Notes under the pieces: model-generated | Seen by the model: only the letters and a program-made list of their open reading frames with translations | What the model was told of the DNA's origin: nothing | The model's database searches: none | Shown here: positions 8,461 to 15,827 of the stretch, piece by piece | How positions within the stretch are numbered: position 1 is the stretch's first letter | Layout of the letters: each line of letters begins with the position of its first letter | Position numbers and translations under genes: made by a program | NCBI GenBank assembly: GCA_008000375.1 | Contig: SMOI01000467.1 | Location: forward strand, 1,117-22,659 | Length of the DNA: 21,543 bases | Reading direction: 5' to 3' | Source of the DNA: Poteriospumella lacustris | Taxonomy: Eukaryota; Sar; Chrysophyceae; Chromulinales; Dinobryaceae

Positions 8461-9623
8461 ATGATCTCCTCTAATCCAGCACTCAGAATGCTCCAAATCC
8501 CCCAACCCAGAGCCCACGTGGCTGACTCAGGAGCGCCCACCACGGTCATGGTTACGAGCACCGAAACCAGTGTCATTGCCACTACCCTTGGACCGTGTCC
8601 TCCGCTAGCAAGCTTTGATCCACAAACTGGTATAAAAACCTCAAATTCTTTGACGTTTCACTCCTGGTTAAGCAAAGCTAGAGCCAAGCAAGCTCACCAA
8701 TTGCAATCGTCTTGTGGGGAGTTTCACCGAAGGCTACGGATACAAATGTCGCGGAAATTGCGAGTATCAAATCAATGGCCCTGGAAATGCTCCGCAACGG
8801 CACCGGCAAAAGTTAAAAAGCCCGGAGATTTGACATATCCTCTCAACGATTTCTCTTTGACAGTTGCCAAAACTAAGGCGGATGTTCCGCTTGTATTGCT
8901 TGATGTCGTACATGACTTCATCGTGAAGTACGCAATCAAAGGAGGAGTGTCTACCGACGTGGGCCACCGTGCGCATAATTTGCATTTGCAAGCTTCATTT
9001 TCAATGCGGCTTCCAAAAGACCGCTTGAGAGTAAGGGAACTAACAAAGCTGCTTCGCGATGAGCTGAAAGCGGTGGTCCACAATCTCACTGGATACAAGA
9101 TTCAATTGAAAGGATTCGCGGCACGACAAACTTTCATTGCAACGCTTGGATACACCACGAAGGACGAAGGTGTTCATAGCATTGTGCTTTTGGAACTTAA
9201 CATGTAATAGTTTTGTGTCTGTCGTTAGGGCACCCTTACTATCAGGTTCGCTTTTCCCAAGTCACACGTCAAGAGCAGGACGAAGGTCGCCGCGAACACG
9301 CGAGCATGTTGGTGTCCTACGACGACAACAAAAAGTAATCTCCCTTAGGACGTTTTTCAACGAAGCATTCAAGTTCCAGAAGCGATGTTTGCAGCCGTGT
9401 GTTCCTCCTTTGGACTTCGTTTTGCTGTACATGATTCAGTCAGCCGCATATGTTCCGCCCCAGATTTCATATCTGTTAATCAAAACATGGACTACGGGAC
9501 GGTAAAGTTACTGCGTTGTGGGATATCATTCACGATCCAGCATCAACTGATATTAACGGCATTCGCAGTATTTATTTCGATGCTCGATCGTACGACAAGT
9601 ATGGAACGCCAAACGCAACATAA
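8461..9623 (+). pseudogene. HUH/CRESS-Rep-like transposase, Replitron-type (one intron, frameshifts)
   Basis: Exon 1 (8461-9169) has the order of a Rep endonuclease: a FSLTV strand (possible motif 1), HNLHLQ (residues 172-177) as the two-histidine metal-binding HUH motif, and GYTTKD with catalytic-type Tyr231 and Lys234 as motif 3 (YxxK). A 59-bp GT-AG intron (9170-9228) joins KDEG directly to HPYYQVRFSQV. Downstream the reading continues through small frame changes near 9335, 9456 and 9517 (SYDDNKK, VISLRTFFNEAFKFQKR, PDFISVNQNMDY, SIYFDARSYDKYGTPNAT) to a stop at 9621-9623. Known from the family: HUH Reps nick single-stranded DNA and attach covalently by tyrosine; eukaryotic Replitrons encode such a protein. 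No helicase domain was seen, which fits Replitrons better than Helitrons or full CRESS-virus Reps. Frameshifts mean it is probably dead. The start at 8461 is the first ATG of the open frame. Confidence 0.68.
9170..9228 (+). other. Inferred 59-bp spliceosomal intron in the Rep-like gene
   Basis: Begins GTGTTCATAG and ends TGTCGTTAG, with in-frame stops inside. Removal joins a phase-1 G to GG and gives continuous KDEGHPYYQVRF, a natural continuation after the YxxK motif. GT-AG borders and the exact frame restoration are the evidence; no transcript is available. Confidence 0.65.
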
Positions 9624-9770
9624 AACCACATTTTTGTTTTGGGGAGTCTGGGAGTCTGGGAGTTTCTATTTTCCATGTGGGAAAATAATTTGTTTTCTCA
9701 CTGATTGAGGACTTGAAACTTCAGTCCGATTTGAATCGGAAGCAAATGGCAGCGCCGATGGTTTGTAAAT
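9598..9770 (+). repeat. 3' end of the Rep-like element; inverted partner at 10880-11046
   Basis: The segment from TATGGAACGCCAAACG through CATTTTTGTTTTGGGG, GGGAAAATAA and GTTTTCTC to GCCGATGGTTTG matches the reverse complement of 10880-11046 with substitutions and gaps. It contains the last codons of the Rep-like gene (YGTPNAT and stop) and its 3' flank. Inside are small hairpins: TATTTTCC/GGAAAATA (9667-9687) and TCCGATT/AATCGGA (9725-9740). Confidence 0.65.
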
Positions 9771-9796
9771 GATCAAACAAATATACTTCTATTGCG

Positions 9797-10174
9797 ATGA
9801 GTGTGTATATTAGCGCTGAAGACAGTGACGAATTGCATCAAAAGGTTACCGCATACCTGTCGCAAATGCAATGTCGCAAATGCAATGTCGCAAATGCAAT
9901 GGAAGAAAATTGCGGCATTGGAACGAGTGAATTTGAAATGGTTGGAGCGTTGGCAAAACAGGTCCACGTTGTAGATCCTGTTGACAATATCACCGAATAC
10001 CAACTGGGCGAAAAGGTAGAATCTCTGATTCTACCATGCATCATCGAGGCGAACGAATTGTATGGTCACTGTGTGAAGCCTCCTTTGGAGGTCGCATTCG
10101 ACGCCAAGATATTCACGATCCTTCGCGTCAATCTTCGTGATCCATCGTCGCGGAAAGACAGTACCGTCGTTTGA
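9797..10174 (+). CDS. Hypothetical protein, 125 aa
   Basis: Unrecognised. An ATG ORF with balanced composition, especially after residue 40 (FEMVGALAKQVHVVDPVDNI). No membrane segment, signal peptide or known motif. A 14-bp triplication falls in codons 22-35, and two extra 14-bp units change the reading frame, so the ORF may be a recent accident or the N-terminus may have been altered. It lies between the two inverted 3' ends of the Rep-type element. It could be a passenger or a host fragment. Confidence 0.35.
   Translation: MSVYISAEDSDELHQKVTAYLSQMQCRKCNVANAMEENCGIGTSEFEMVGALAKQVHVVDPVDNITEYQLGEKVESLILPCIIEANELYGHCVKPPLEVAFDAKIFTILRVNLRDPSSRKDSTVV
9860..9901 (+). repeat. Tandem repeat, 14 bp x 3
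   Basis: Three perfect adjacent copies of TCGCAAATGCAATG. The unit length is not a multiple of three, so copy-number change shifts the frame of the ORF that contains it. Confidence 0.95.
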
Positions 10175-10565
10175 TTCGACGCGAGTACGCAGTTCAGGGA
10201 CCTATGCATTTATGACACGCTGATAGAAACCACAAGTTAGTTCATTACAACTGAAATGACCGAAGGCGCATAAAAATAATCAAATTCTCTCTATAATCGA
10301 AAACCATGAATGATTGATTCATCGGATGCTAAATAGGTTCGATGAGACATACTTTTGGGATAACCACTAGATGTTTGGCGATGTGACTTCGTTGCACAAT
10401 GGCCAATTGAGTGTCACCGTAGCAACCATTCATCTTGTGTAATGTGTGGATTCCCGCCTTCAAAACATTCCCAAGACTATTATGTTCCATCTCACCATTA
10501 GTCTCTGAAGGTACACCCTTGGAAGAGAAACGGAACCACTCTATCGATGCGTTCTTTCATAACTT
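10175..10565. other. No recognisable gene
   Basis: AT-leaning sequence with stop codons in all frames up to about 10435. An ORF begins at 10435 on the + strand but its first 40 codons show no special features. No repeats or RNA structures stand out. Confidence 0.5.
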
Positions 10566-10953
10566 TCACCAATTGTTTCGGATGAGTGTCCGCAACAACG
10601 CAACGATGAAAAACTTCTCTTTAGGCTTCGTCTTCCTGGTCGTCTTGTCGTTTCCACCAATGTTTTCGGCAGAAATTGCTTGGTGGTTTTCAAGAACTCC
10701 CTTGTTCATTGCCGAACATTTTGAAGCTTGCCCACTTCCACTACCAGCAGGAGCAGCTGACGCTGCTGGAACACCGAGACGACGGCCGCCAATCATGTTG
10801 CCGTGTGGCACTGAGTTCTTTTCGCAAAGAAATAGTGGAGTAGATCTAGAGAACTACATCGTTGGCGTCGCATTTCCAAACCATCGGCATTTGTCAAATT
10901 TGACTTACCGCTTGACTCGAAAGGGATCAAATATATACCGCCCACAAAAATAA
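10435..10953 (+). CDS. Doubtful ORF, 172 aa, competing with a minus-strand ORF
   Basis: The + frame has a hydrophobic stretch at about residues 59-77 (FSLGFVFLVVLSFPPMFSA) that might be a signal or membrane segment. The opposite strand at 10566-10811 is also open (81 codons from a GTG-type start; GRRLGVPAASAAPAGSGSGQ and TTRKTKPKEKFFIVALLRTL). The hydrophobic run on one strand and the basic run on the other are mirror images, so at most one is real. Neither is recognised. The ORF overlaps the inverted repeat from 10880. Confidence 0.2.
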   Translation: MCNVWIPAFKTFPRLLCSISPLVSEGTPLEEKRNHSIDAFFHNFHQLFRMSVRNNATMKNFSLGFVFLVVLSFPPMFSAEIAWWFSRTPLFIAEHFEACPLPLPAGAADAAGTPRRRPPIMLPCGTEFFSQRNSGVDLENYIVGVAFPNHRHLSNLTYRLTRKGSNIYRPQK

Positions 10954-11046
10954 TATTTCAAAGACGCACGCCCGAGAAAACATATTTATTTTCCCAGACT
11001 ACCCCAAAAACAAAAATGTTGTTTTATGTCGCGTTTGGCGTTCCAT
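10880..11046 (-). repeat. Inverted copy of the Rep-element 3' end
   Basis: The reverse complement reads CTATGGAACGCCAAACG, ACATTTTTGTTTTTGGGG, GGGAAAATAAATATG, TTTTCTC and ends GCCGATGGTTTGGAAATG, matching 9598-9770. It is opposite in orientation to the first copy, so the two 3' ends face each other across about 1.1 kb. Confidence 0.65.
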
Positions 11047-11140
11047 AGTAAGTTGCTTCCGCCAGATTTGTTTCTTCGACGCTTTCAAACTTTCCTTCAT
11101 AGTTTTCCAATCGACCAACGAGATGTCTCGAGGTGTAACC
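11024..11140 (-). pseudogene. C-terminal scrap of a second Rep-element gene
   Basis: The minus-strand frame ends NLAEATYYGTPNAT then stop, sharing YGTPNAT-stop and the 3' flank with the Rep-like gene at 8461-9623. Upstream residues (VGRLENYEGKFESVEE) do not align with the first copy by eye, so this is either a divergent relative or only the shared 3' module attached to other sequence. Confidence 0.4.
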
Positions 11141-11858
11141 GAGGTCGTGTCGCAGACACACCGAGGTTACCACCGAGAGACAGTGAGTGGTCGCAATTGA
11201 AAAACTCAGGAAAACAACGAGGAAGCGAAGAGGGTGAACCGGAGGGTTTAATATAGAGGTACATATTATCGAAATTTGTAATACAATCCCTTCTTTAGGG
11301 TTAATTTGATTACGGGCGTAAACGAAACAGGGGAGGGACAACATTTGGGGAGAAGGGACGAAAAGGTACCCTTTCGATCATCCTCGGGTTTTTGAATTGG
11401 ACTGCATTAGCGATTGGAAAGCTCGTTACTTTTCACAATCGATTACCATGTCGGAAGAAATATCTTCGCCAGACCTATGTTTGTTGTCTCAAAAACATCG
11501 CAACAGTACAACGATGGCCGTCGGCAAATTTGCCGTTGCGTCGGTATGACGTTGGTGAGCGAAGTGATTACAAGGTATGAACCGTATGGCTATTTTGTTG
11601 TAATGAACTTGATGTTATTGATATGATAAAGTATGTGTAGCATAGGACGCGAAACGCGTACGATCGACGTCGACGACGACATTGATGATGGTACTTTCGT
11701 GCATGCAAGCGGCAGAGCGCGCGCATTTCCGGTTGAAGAGTCAACAGTCATGGTCCAGTAAAGAATCATCCAGGTTTGTTGCTGGTTAAGCACCCCAAGA
11801 CGTGGCACCGATACCATCAGTGCCAACTGCTCTCATGCCAACTGTTGTGTTTAATTGC
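11141..11858. other. No recognisable gene; short ORFs only
   Basis: At 11130-11170 a weak inverted repeat is visible (GGTGTAACC with GGTTACCACC, around GTGTCGCAGACAC). ORFs of about 60-78 codons occur at 11392-11580, 11414-11626 and on the minus strand at 11590-11826 without recognisable motifs. No promoter or RNA gene can be supported. Confidence 0.4.
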
Positions 11859-11897
11859 ATTACAAATCGCAATCAAATTTTGATTGCGATTTGTAAT
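11859..11897. repeat. 39-bp perfect palindrome with 19-bp arms
   Basis: ATTACAAATCGCAATCAAA at 11859-11877, one T, then its exact reverse complement at 11879-11897. It is followed by the smaller palindrome TAATTGCAATTA near 11921. No matching copy elsewhere in the window. It could be a very short MITE remnant or a cruciform-forming site. Confidence 0.95.
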
Positions 11898-11983
11898 TGG
11901 GCGACGAAATTGTCATTCGCTGTAATTGCAATTAATTTAGCTATTTTACGAACGCTTCCACATTGGCTACTTCACTGGTTTTG

Positions 11984-12073
11984 CCGTGGTATAACCGTGG
12001 TTATACCACTCCTATCCGTGGTATAACCGTGGTTATACCACTCACAGCCGTGGTATAACCGCAGTTATACCAC
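11984..12073. repeat. Three 32-bp-period palindromic repeats
   Basis: Units start at 11984, 12016 and 12048. Each contains CCGTGGTATAAC-CG-TGGTTATACCA or a near copy, so each unit is itself an inverted repeat (GGTATAAC pairs with GTTATACC). Spacers are CCTAT and CACAG. The third unit has CGCAG in place of CGTGG. An evenly spaced palindrome array suits protein binding or slippage; function unknown. Confidence 0.95.
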
Positions 12074-12271
12074 GCAATCGCTGATCAGAATTGTGAAACC
12101 GCTGTGGTGGTCACCGTGTCTACCCCGCTCAGTTGTTTTCTCTTATCATTATGCCATTGACGATGTGGAGTCTCATAGAGACTTTGCAAAAGTTGCTCTG
12201 TCCATATTGTCCGAGACAAGGCTGCTAAATTAACCAAGTCTTTCGCGCTCACAACGTTGTACGTCGTTTGA

Positions 12272-12715
12272 TTGTTGCTGGAAAAGGTCGTACAAATTTG
12301 TCAGTTGGACAATCACTTTGACAAATTGAGTGTCAAACACTTTGTAACCCTCACCATGCTGTGCTCCTTTCATAGAATGAATCACATACAGTACAATCAC
12401 CACAGCCACCATTATCGAGAGTTTGTTGTGGAAGCGTTGAACGACAAAGAACTATCCAGTCAAAGAACGCCTGGACAGTCAGATATCACTCCCCCCCAGC
12501 CCTCAACCATCATTTTGGCGATTTGGATATTCCACCGAAACACAGAAACGCTATCAATGGCTTCCGTTTGTCATCGGGGGCGGTTACGATTCTCAGTGGT
12601 GGATGAGGAAGGTTTTCGTCAAGCGGTGAAATTCCCTGCAATTTCTAGAACGACAATGGTAGCAACGATGGAATCGACGAGTGCAATTTTATACGATGTC
12701 GGAGTTGCCAGATAA
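12272..12715 (+). CDS. Doubtful ORF, 147 aa
   Basis: ATG-initiated and unrecognised, with no clear domain. Histidine-rich around residues 43-52 (NHIQYNHHSHHYRE). An opposing minus ORF of 60 codons overlaps its first part. The surrounding 12074-12271 and 12716-12919 stretches hold no supported gene. It may be random or a decayed piece of a larger protein. Confidence 0.2.
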   Translation: MLLEKVVQICQLDNHFDKLSVKHFVTLTMLCSFHRMNHIQYNHHSHHYREFVVEALNDKELSSQRTPGQSDITPPQPSTIILAIWIFHRNTETLSMASVCHRGRLRFSVVDEEGFRQAVKFPAISRTTMVATMESTSAILYDVGVAR

Positions 12716-12910
12716 GTTCGCAATTGGTTCGACGGCTGGACGTGTGATCCGACGTCTGTTCACTACGTTGGCATCATTGCTGTATTCCCAACTGATAGTA
12801 TTCCATAGTCAAATGATGATGACCTCGCGCAACTAGAACTATTCCGAGCTGTTGACGGACCTTGACAAGACAACAAAGTATCTACACACTGATTGGTTTA
12901 TGGAATGCAA

Positions 12911-12919
12911 CTTGGGTAG
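12911..12919 (+). repeat. Left copy of 9-bp target-site duplication
   Basis: CTTGGGTAG, identical to 13455-13463 on the other side of the foldback element. Confidence 0.75.
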
Positions 12920-13454
12920 GCATGGGGGTTATTCGCCCAAATGAAACTCGCCCAAACCGAAACTCGCCCAATATGTCGGATTTCGCCCAAACCGTTTCTC
13001 GCCCAAACCGACCAACGCCCAAACCGACCAACGCCCAAATCAAACTCGCCCAAACCGAAACTCGCCCACACCGAATCTTGCCCACAACTACTGTACGTGT
13101 ATCTCACAATTCTCGTTTTCTAATCAACATCACGAACAATAATTGTTTCAACAACGAGCTGTAAACTCCCAGTTCCTTCTGGTGATCATGCATATTACGG
13201 ACACACATACTGTAAAAGCGACTTATAACCTTTTAAACGTTCTTCAGGTGAATTTCGATGTGGTTGAGATTCGGTTTGGGCGAGTTTCGAAAGGCCCCAC
13301 TTTGGGCGAAAGTCGGTTTGGGCGAAAGTCGGTTTGGGCGAGATTCGGTTTGGGTGAGATTCGGTTTGTGTGAGATTCGGTTTGTGTGAGATTCGGTTTG
13401 GGCGAGTTACGGTGCGTTTGGGTGAGATTCATTTGGGCCAAGTCCGGCGGCCCC
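12920..13454. mobile_element. 535-bp foldback element built of 16-bp iterons, 9-bp target duplication
   Basis: The left arm (about 12935-13085) repeats the word CGCCCAAACCGAAACT with variations roughly every 16 bp. The right arm (about 13258-13440) repeats its reverse complement (AGTTTCGGTTTGGGCG type). The ends are G-rich (GGGGG near 12925, CCCCC at 13450-13454). The 9-bp word CTTGGGTAG occurs at 12911-12919 and 13455-13463, immediately outside, as a perfect target-site duplication. A 9-bp duplication is typical of Mutator-like elements. The central about 170 bp has no gene. It is non-autonomous; ORFs through the iterons are repeat translations. Confidence 0.82.
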
Positions 13455-13471
13455 CTTGGGTAGTATCCGAT

Positions 13472-13908
13472 TGAAGCCTGAGGCACAAGAAATGATTCCT
13501 GATAATGGTGATGATGAACATGAATCGTACGCCATATCTCTATCAGTCTATCAGGTCCGCAATTGGAGTACTCGTAGGAACCCGTCGACAACTCCAGCCA
13601 ATTCCCAAGATAAACGTAACGTTGGAAGGGGCCGAAGCAATCGAGACACGAGCGATGTGGGCGCGCGCTACGCGCGCATGCAAACTCCTGTCCATGCAAA
13701 TTCTCCAATCTCCAATATCCATTGTCCATTCCACGACCTAAAATGGAAAACTATTGTGATTCGCACAACGTATGGTTTATAGGGGCCGAAGCAATCGATA
13801 CAAGTGACAGATAGGTTAGGTTACAAATGCAGGTAGTGCAGAGCAATGGGGGGACGTCCCGATAAGGGAGCTTCCCAGTAGTGTTAAGACTTATTCCCAA
13901 CACAAACG
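13472..13908 (+). repeat. 437-bp direct repeat, copy A
   Basis: Begins TGAAGCCTGAGGCACAAG and ends TTCCCAACACAAACG. I found no difference from 15310-15746 by eye and the lengths are equal. It contains an internal degenerate duplication: GGGGCCGAAGCAATCGA occurs twice, and TTCCCAAGATAAACG near 13601 resembles the end of the unit. It holds the palindromic GCGCGCGCTACGCGCGC. ORFs inside (minus 63 codons, plus 96 codons) are identical in both copies but have no recognisable product. It starts 8 bp after the foldback element's duplication. Confidence 0.97.
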
Positions 13909-14265
13909 TCGTGTTCTCCTCCCCTCCCGTGGGCGCGCTTCGCGCATACGCAAACTTATTATTCGTACATACCTGAAGTGAGTAGGTAACGTGATGAACA
14001 AAGTACACATAAGTAAGCTGCTCGGGGCTAAGCGCGCACTCGAACCCAGCCGTTCGCGACATTTTAACGCTCGCCATTTTGACGCATACCAAAGGTTATT
14101 AGTTCTACTGGAAAATTACACCAAATGAAAATTGACTCCGTGGCTATTTTAAAACTCGATATGACGGAAAATGTGAGCAAAGCTGCACATCCATAGGAAT
14201 TGAAAATTAAAGTATTTTGAAGAACTCTGGTCGACTTCGCAACCAATACTCTAAAATCGGATCAA
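13909..14265. other. No recognisable gene; partial echo of the 437-bp unit
   Basis: Just after copy A the stretch GTGGGCGCGCTTCGCGCATACGCAAACT-like sequence (13929-13955) resembles 13657-13686 inside the unit, suggesting an older duplication. On the minus strand about 14030-14050 reads GGGTTCGAGTGCGCGC, faintly like a tRNA B box, but no tRNA fold is present. Nothing else stands out. Confidence 0.4.
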
Positions 14266-14403
14266 ATGGGCCAGCCAATCGTCATCGATCAGCTTGTCGT
14301 GCCACCCAACGTTCCGGCTGAAGCTTTTCGCAAACCTCTGTTTGCGCGGCGGCCGCTCCCATTGGTATGGGGGAAACCGGCTTGGCGTATCAAACCGGCT
14401 TGA
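14266..14403 (+). CDS. Small ORF, 45 aa, possibly an exon
   Basis: ATG at 14266, stop at 14401-14403. Proline- and basic-rich (VVPPNVPAEAFRKPLFARRP). Unrecognised. It precedes a long pyrimidine tract that ends in CTCAG (14550-14651), so a spliced host transcript is conceivable. Chance is also possible. Confidence 0.2.
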   Translation: MGQPIVIDQLVVPPNVPAEAFRKPLFARRPLPLVWGKPAWRIKPA

Positions 14404-14936
14404 CAGTGACAACTATTATCATACGCTCGCACTCTGTCCAAACCATGGGAAGGGTTCATATCGCATTTTGCGTTCCAAACGTCTTTGTATTCCTGCACTC
14501 ATGTTTTCTAATTCGCAGAATCCGCTCTTGACATTCCGGTTTCTCCACAGTCATCCTCATTCTTACCTTTTCTCGCTTTCTCTTCGTTTCTCTTCTCTGT
14601 TCTATTTTCTTCTGCTTTTCTCTCCTTTTTCCCCGTCATCCTTCCTCAGAAGAAAGGGGCATTGACGCCGTCGGCCCCCTTGCCCCCACAACTTGGGGCA
14701 TCTGGCTCATAGTAGGCCCATCCACACAAGGATGTCCGGCCTACGGTTCCCGGTCTACCTATCGTTATAGCTTAGATAGCCCTGTAACATCAGTTCTAAA
14801 TAGACGTTCAAGCTTACCGTCTAAATACTCGCTGGTCTACCTACTGGGTATCGAGCTTGCCTGCGCGTCCAATCAGACGCCAGGCGTTGCCTACAGCTAC
14901 ATAGCGCGAAGCAGGGTCACGATTTATCGAAAGTTC
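14404..14936. other. Pyrimidine tract and unexplained intergenic sequence
   Basis: 14550-14651 is strongly C/T-rich on the + strand (TTTTCTCGCTTTCTCTTCG and similar), ending CTTCCTCAG. From 14690 the sequence has several short near-repeats of the type GGTCTACCTA (14752 and 14831). The ORF spanning 14294-14665 owes its length to this biased tract. Read on the minus strand this region lies 3' of the ORF at 14937-15242. Confidence 0.4.
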
Positions 14937-15242
14937 TCATCGACTTTTTGAAAGTCCGCGAAGACTTGCAACGGCATTGTTGACACGGGTCAATCCCGCT
15001 GTCAACCTGATGTCCATCGAGTTGACAAAACTCGACAAATGGTCGAACTCATTCCGCGACACGAACTGCTGTGGGGCTTGCTCCAACTGATGATAGAGCA
15101 CTGCTGGGGCATTCTCGGGGCTTGGCTCGTCCATCAGTTGGGGAAATTCTTCGCCGCTGCGAATAGTTTGCTCCAACGGATCAGTGGATTTCGGGTGAAC
15201 CGAGCTGCTCTTCGCCGACCATAAGCTGTTCGTCTCCAACAT
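14937..15242 (-). CDS. Hypothetical protein, 101 aa, Gag-like composition
   Basis: Minus-strand ATG ORF with good protein composition: a proline/glutamate-rich first half and a helical, probably coiled-coil second half (NEFDHLSSFVNSMDIRLTAG, VNNAVASLRGL). Unrecognised. The layout recalls the N-terminal part of a retroelement Gag or ORF1 protein, but no zinc knuckle is seen. Its first codons are duplicated downstream at 15745-15780, where a METSSSVHP version runs into the 437-bp unit. Confidence 0.4.
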   Translation of the reverse strand: MLETNSLWSAKSSSVHPKSTDPLEQTIRSGEEFPQLMDEPSPENAPAVLYHQLEQAPQQFVSRNEFDHLSSFVNSMDIRLTAGLTRVNNAVASLRGLSKSR

Positions 15243-15295
15243 ATTTCAGGGGATAATTGTCTTGTTGGAATAATTGTATTATAACTTACTCAGTT
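15192..15295 (+). repeat. Direct repeat flanking copy B, left copy
   Basis: Starts CGGGTGAACCGAGCTGCTC and ends AACTTACTCAGTT. It recurs at 15745-15827 with 21 bases missing (TTCGCCGACC...) and one substitution. Together the two copies bracket the 437-bp unit, like a very long target duplication or a template-switch product. Confidence 0.9.
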
Positions 15296-15297
15296 TC

Positions 15298-15324
15298 GTG
15301 CCTCAGGCCTGAAGCCTGAGGCAC
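15298..15324. repeat. Inverted repeat at the left junction of copy B
   Basis: GTGCCTCAGGC and GCCTGAGGCAC (11-bp arms) around CTGAA. The right arm is the beginning of the 437-bp unit, the left arm is its inverted copy. Confidence 0.9.
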
Positions 15325-15746
15325 AAGAAATGATTCCTGATAATGGTGATGATGAACATGAATCGTACGCCATATCTCTATCAGTCTATCAGGTCCGCAA
15401 TTGGAGTACTCGTAGGAACCCGTCGACAACTCCAGCCAATTCCCAAGATAAACGTAACGTTGGAAGGGGCCGAAGCAATCGAGACACGAGCGATGTGGGC
15501 GCGCGCTACGCGCGCATGCAAACTCCTGTCCATGCAAATTCTCCAATCTCCAATATCCATTGTCCATTCCACGACCTAAAATGGAAAACTATTGTGATTC
15601 GCACAACGTATGGTTTATAGGGGCCGAAGCAATCGATACAAGTGACAGATAGGTTAGGTTACAAATGCAGGTAGTGCAGAGCAATGGGGGGACGTCCCGA
15701 TAAGGGAGCTTCCCAGTAGTGTTAAGACTTATTCCCAACACAAACG
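15310..15746 (+). repeat. 437-bp direct repeat, copy B
   Basis: Same length and, as far as read by eye, the same sequence as 13472-13908. It sits inside a duplicated stretch (15192-15295 / 15745-15827) that contains the start of the minus-strand ORF 14937-15242. Identity indicates recent duplication, assembly artefact or gene conversion. Confidence 0.97.
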
Positions 15747-15827
15747 GGTGAACCGAGCTGCTCGTCTCCAACGTATTTCAGGGGATAATTGTCTTGTTGG
15801 AATAATTGTATTATAACTTACTCAGTT
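15745..15827 (+). repeat. Direct repeat flanking copy B, right copy
   Basis: 83-bp version of 15192-15295, lacking the 21-bp segment between GCTGCTC and GTCTCC. It overlaps the last 2 bases of copy B. Confidence 0.9.

Noticed and set aside
12924-13110. CRISPR-like array of short regular repeats
   Set aside because: Repeats are 16 bp with almost no spacer, drift in sequence, appear inverted on the other side, and the region is eukaryotic with no cas genes.
12862-13729. ORFs of 60-161 codons on both strands through the iteron region
   Set aside because: Their proteins are translations of the 16-bp iterons (repeats of PNR, AQT, FGR, WAS type) and of the adjoining 437-bp repeat; both strands are open because the repeat lacks stops.
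13456-13782. 108-codon + ORF repeated identically at 15330-15620
   Set aside because: Conservation in both copies only reflects the identical 437-bp duplication; the protein has no motif, and other frames in the unit are equally conserved.
14024-14050. tRNA or tRNA-derived SINE on the minus strand (GGGTTCGAGTGC B-box-like)
   Set aside because: No A box at proper spacing, no cloverleaf and no acceptor stem could be found.
14294-14665. 123-codon + strand ORF
   Set aside because: Its second half is translated pyrimidine tract (Ser/Phe/Leu runs) and its first half is out of frame with the better 45-codon ORF at 14266.
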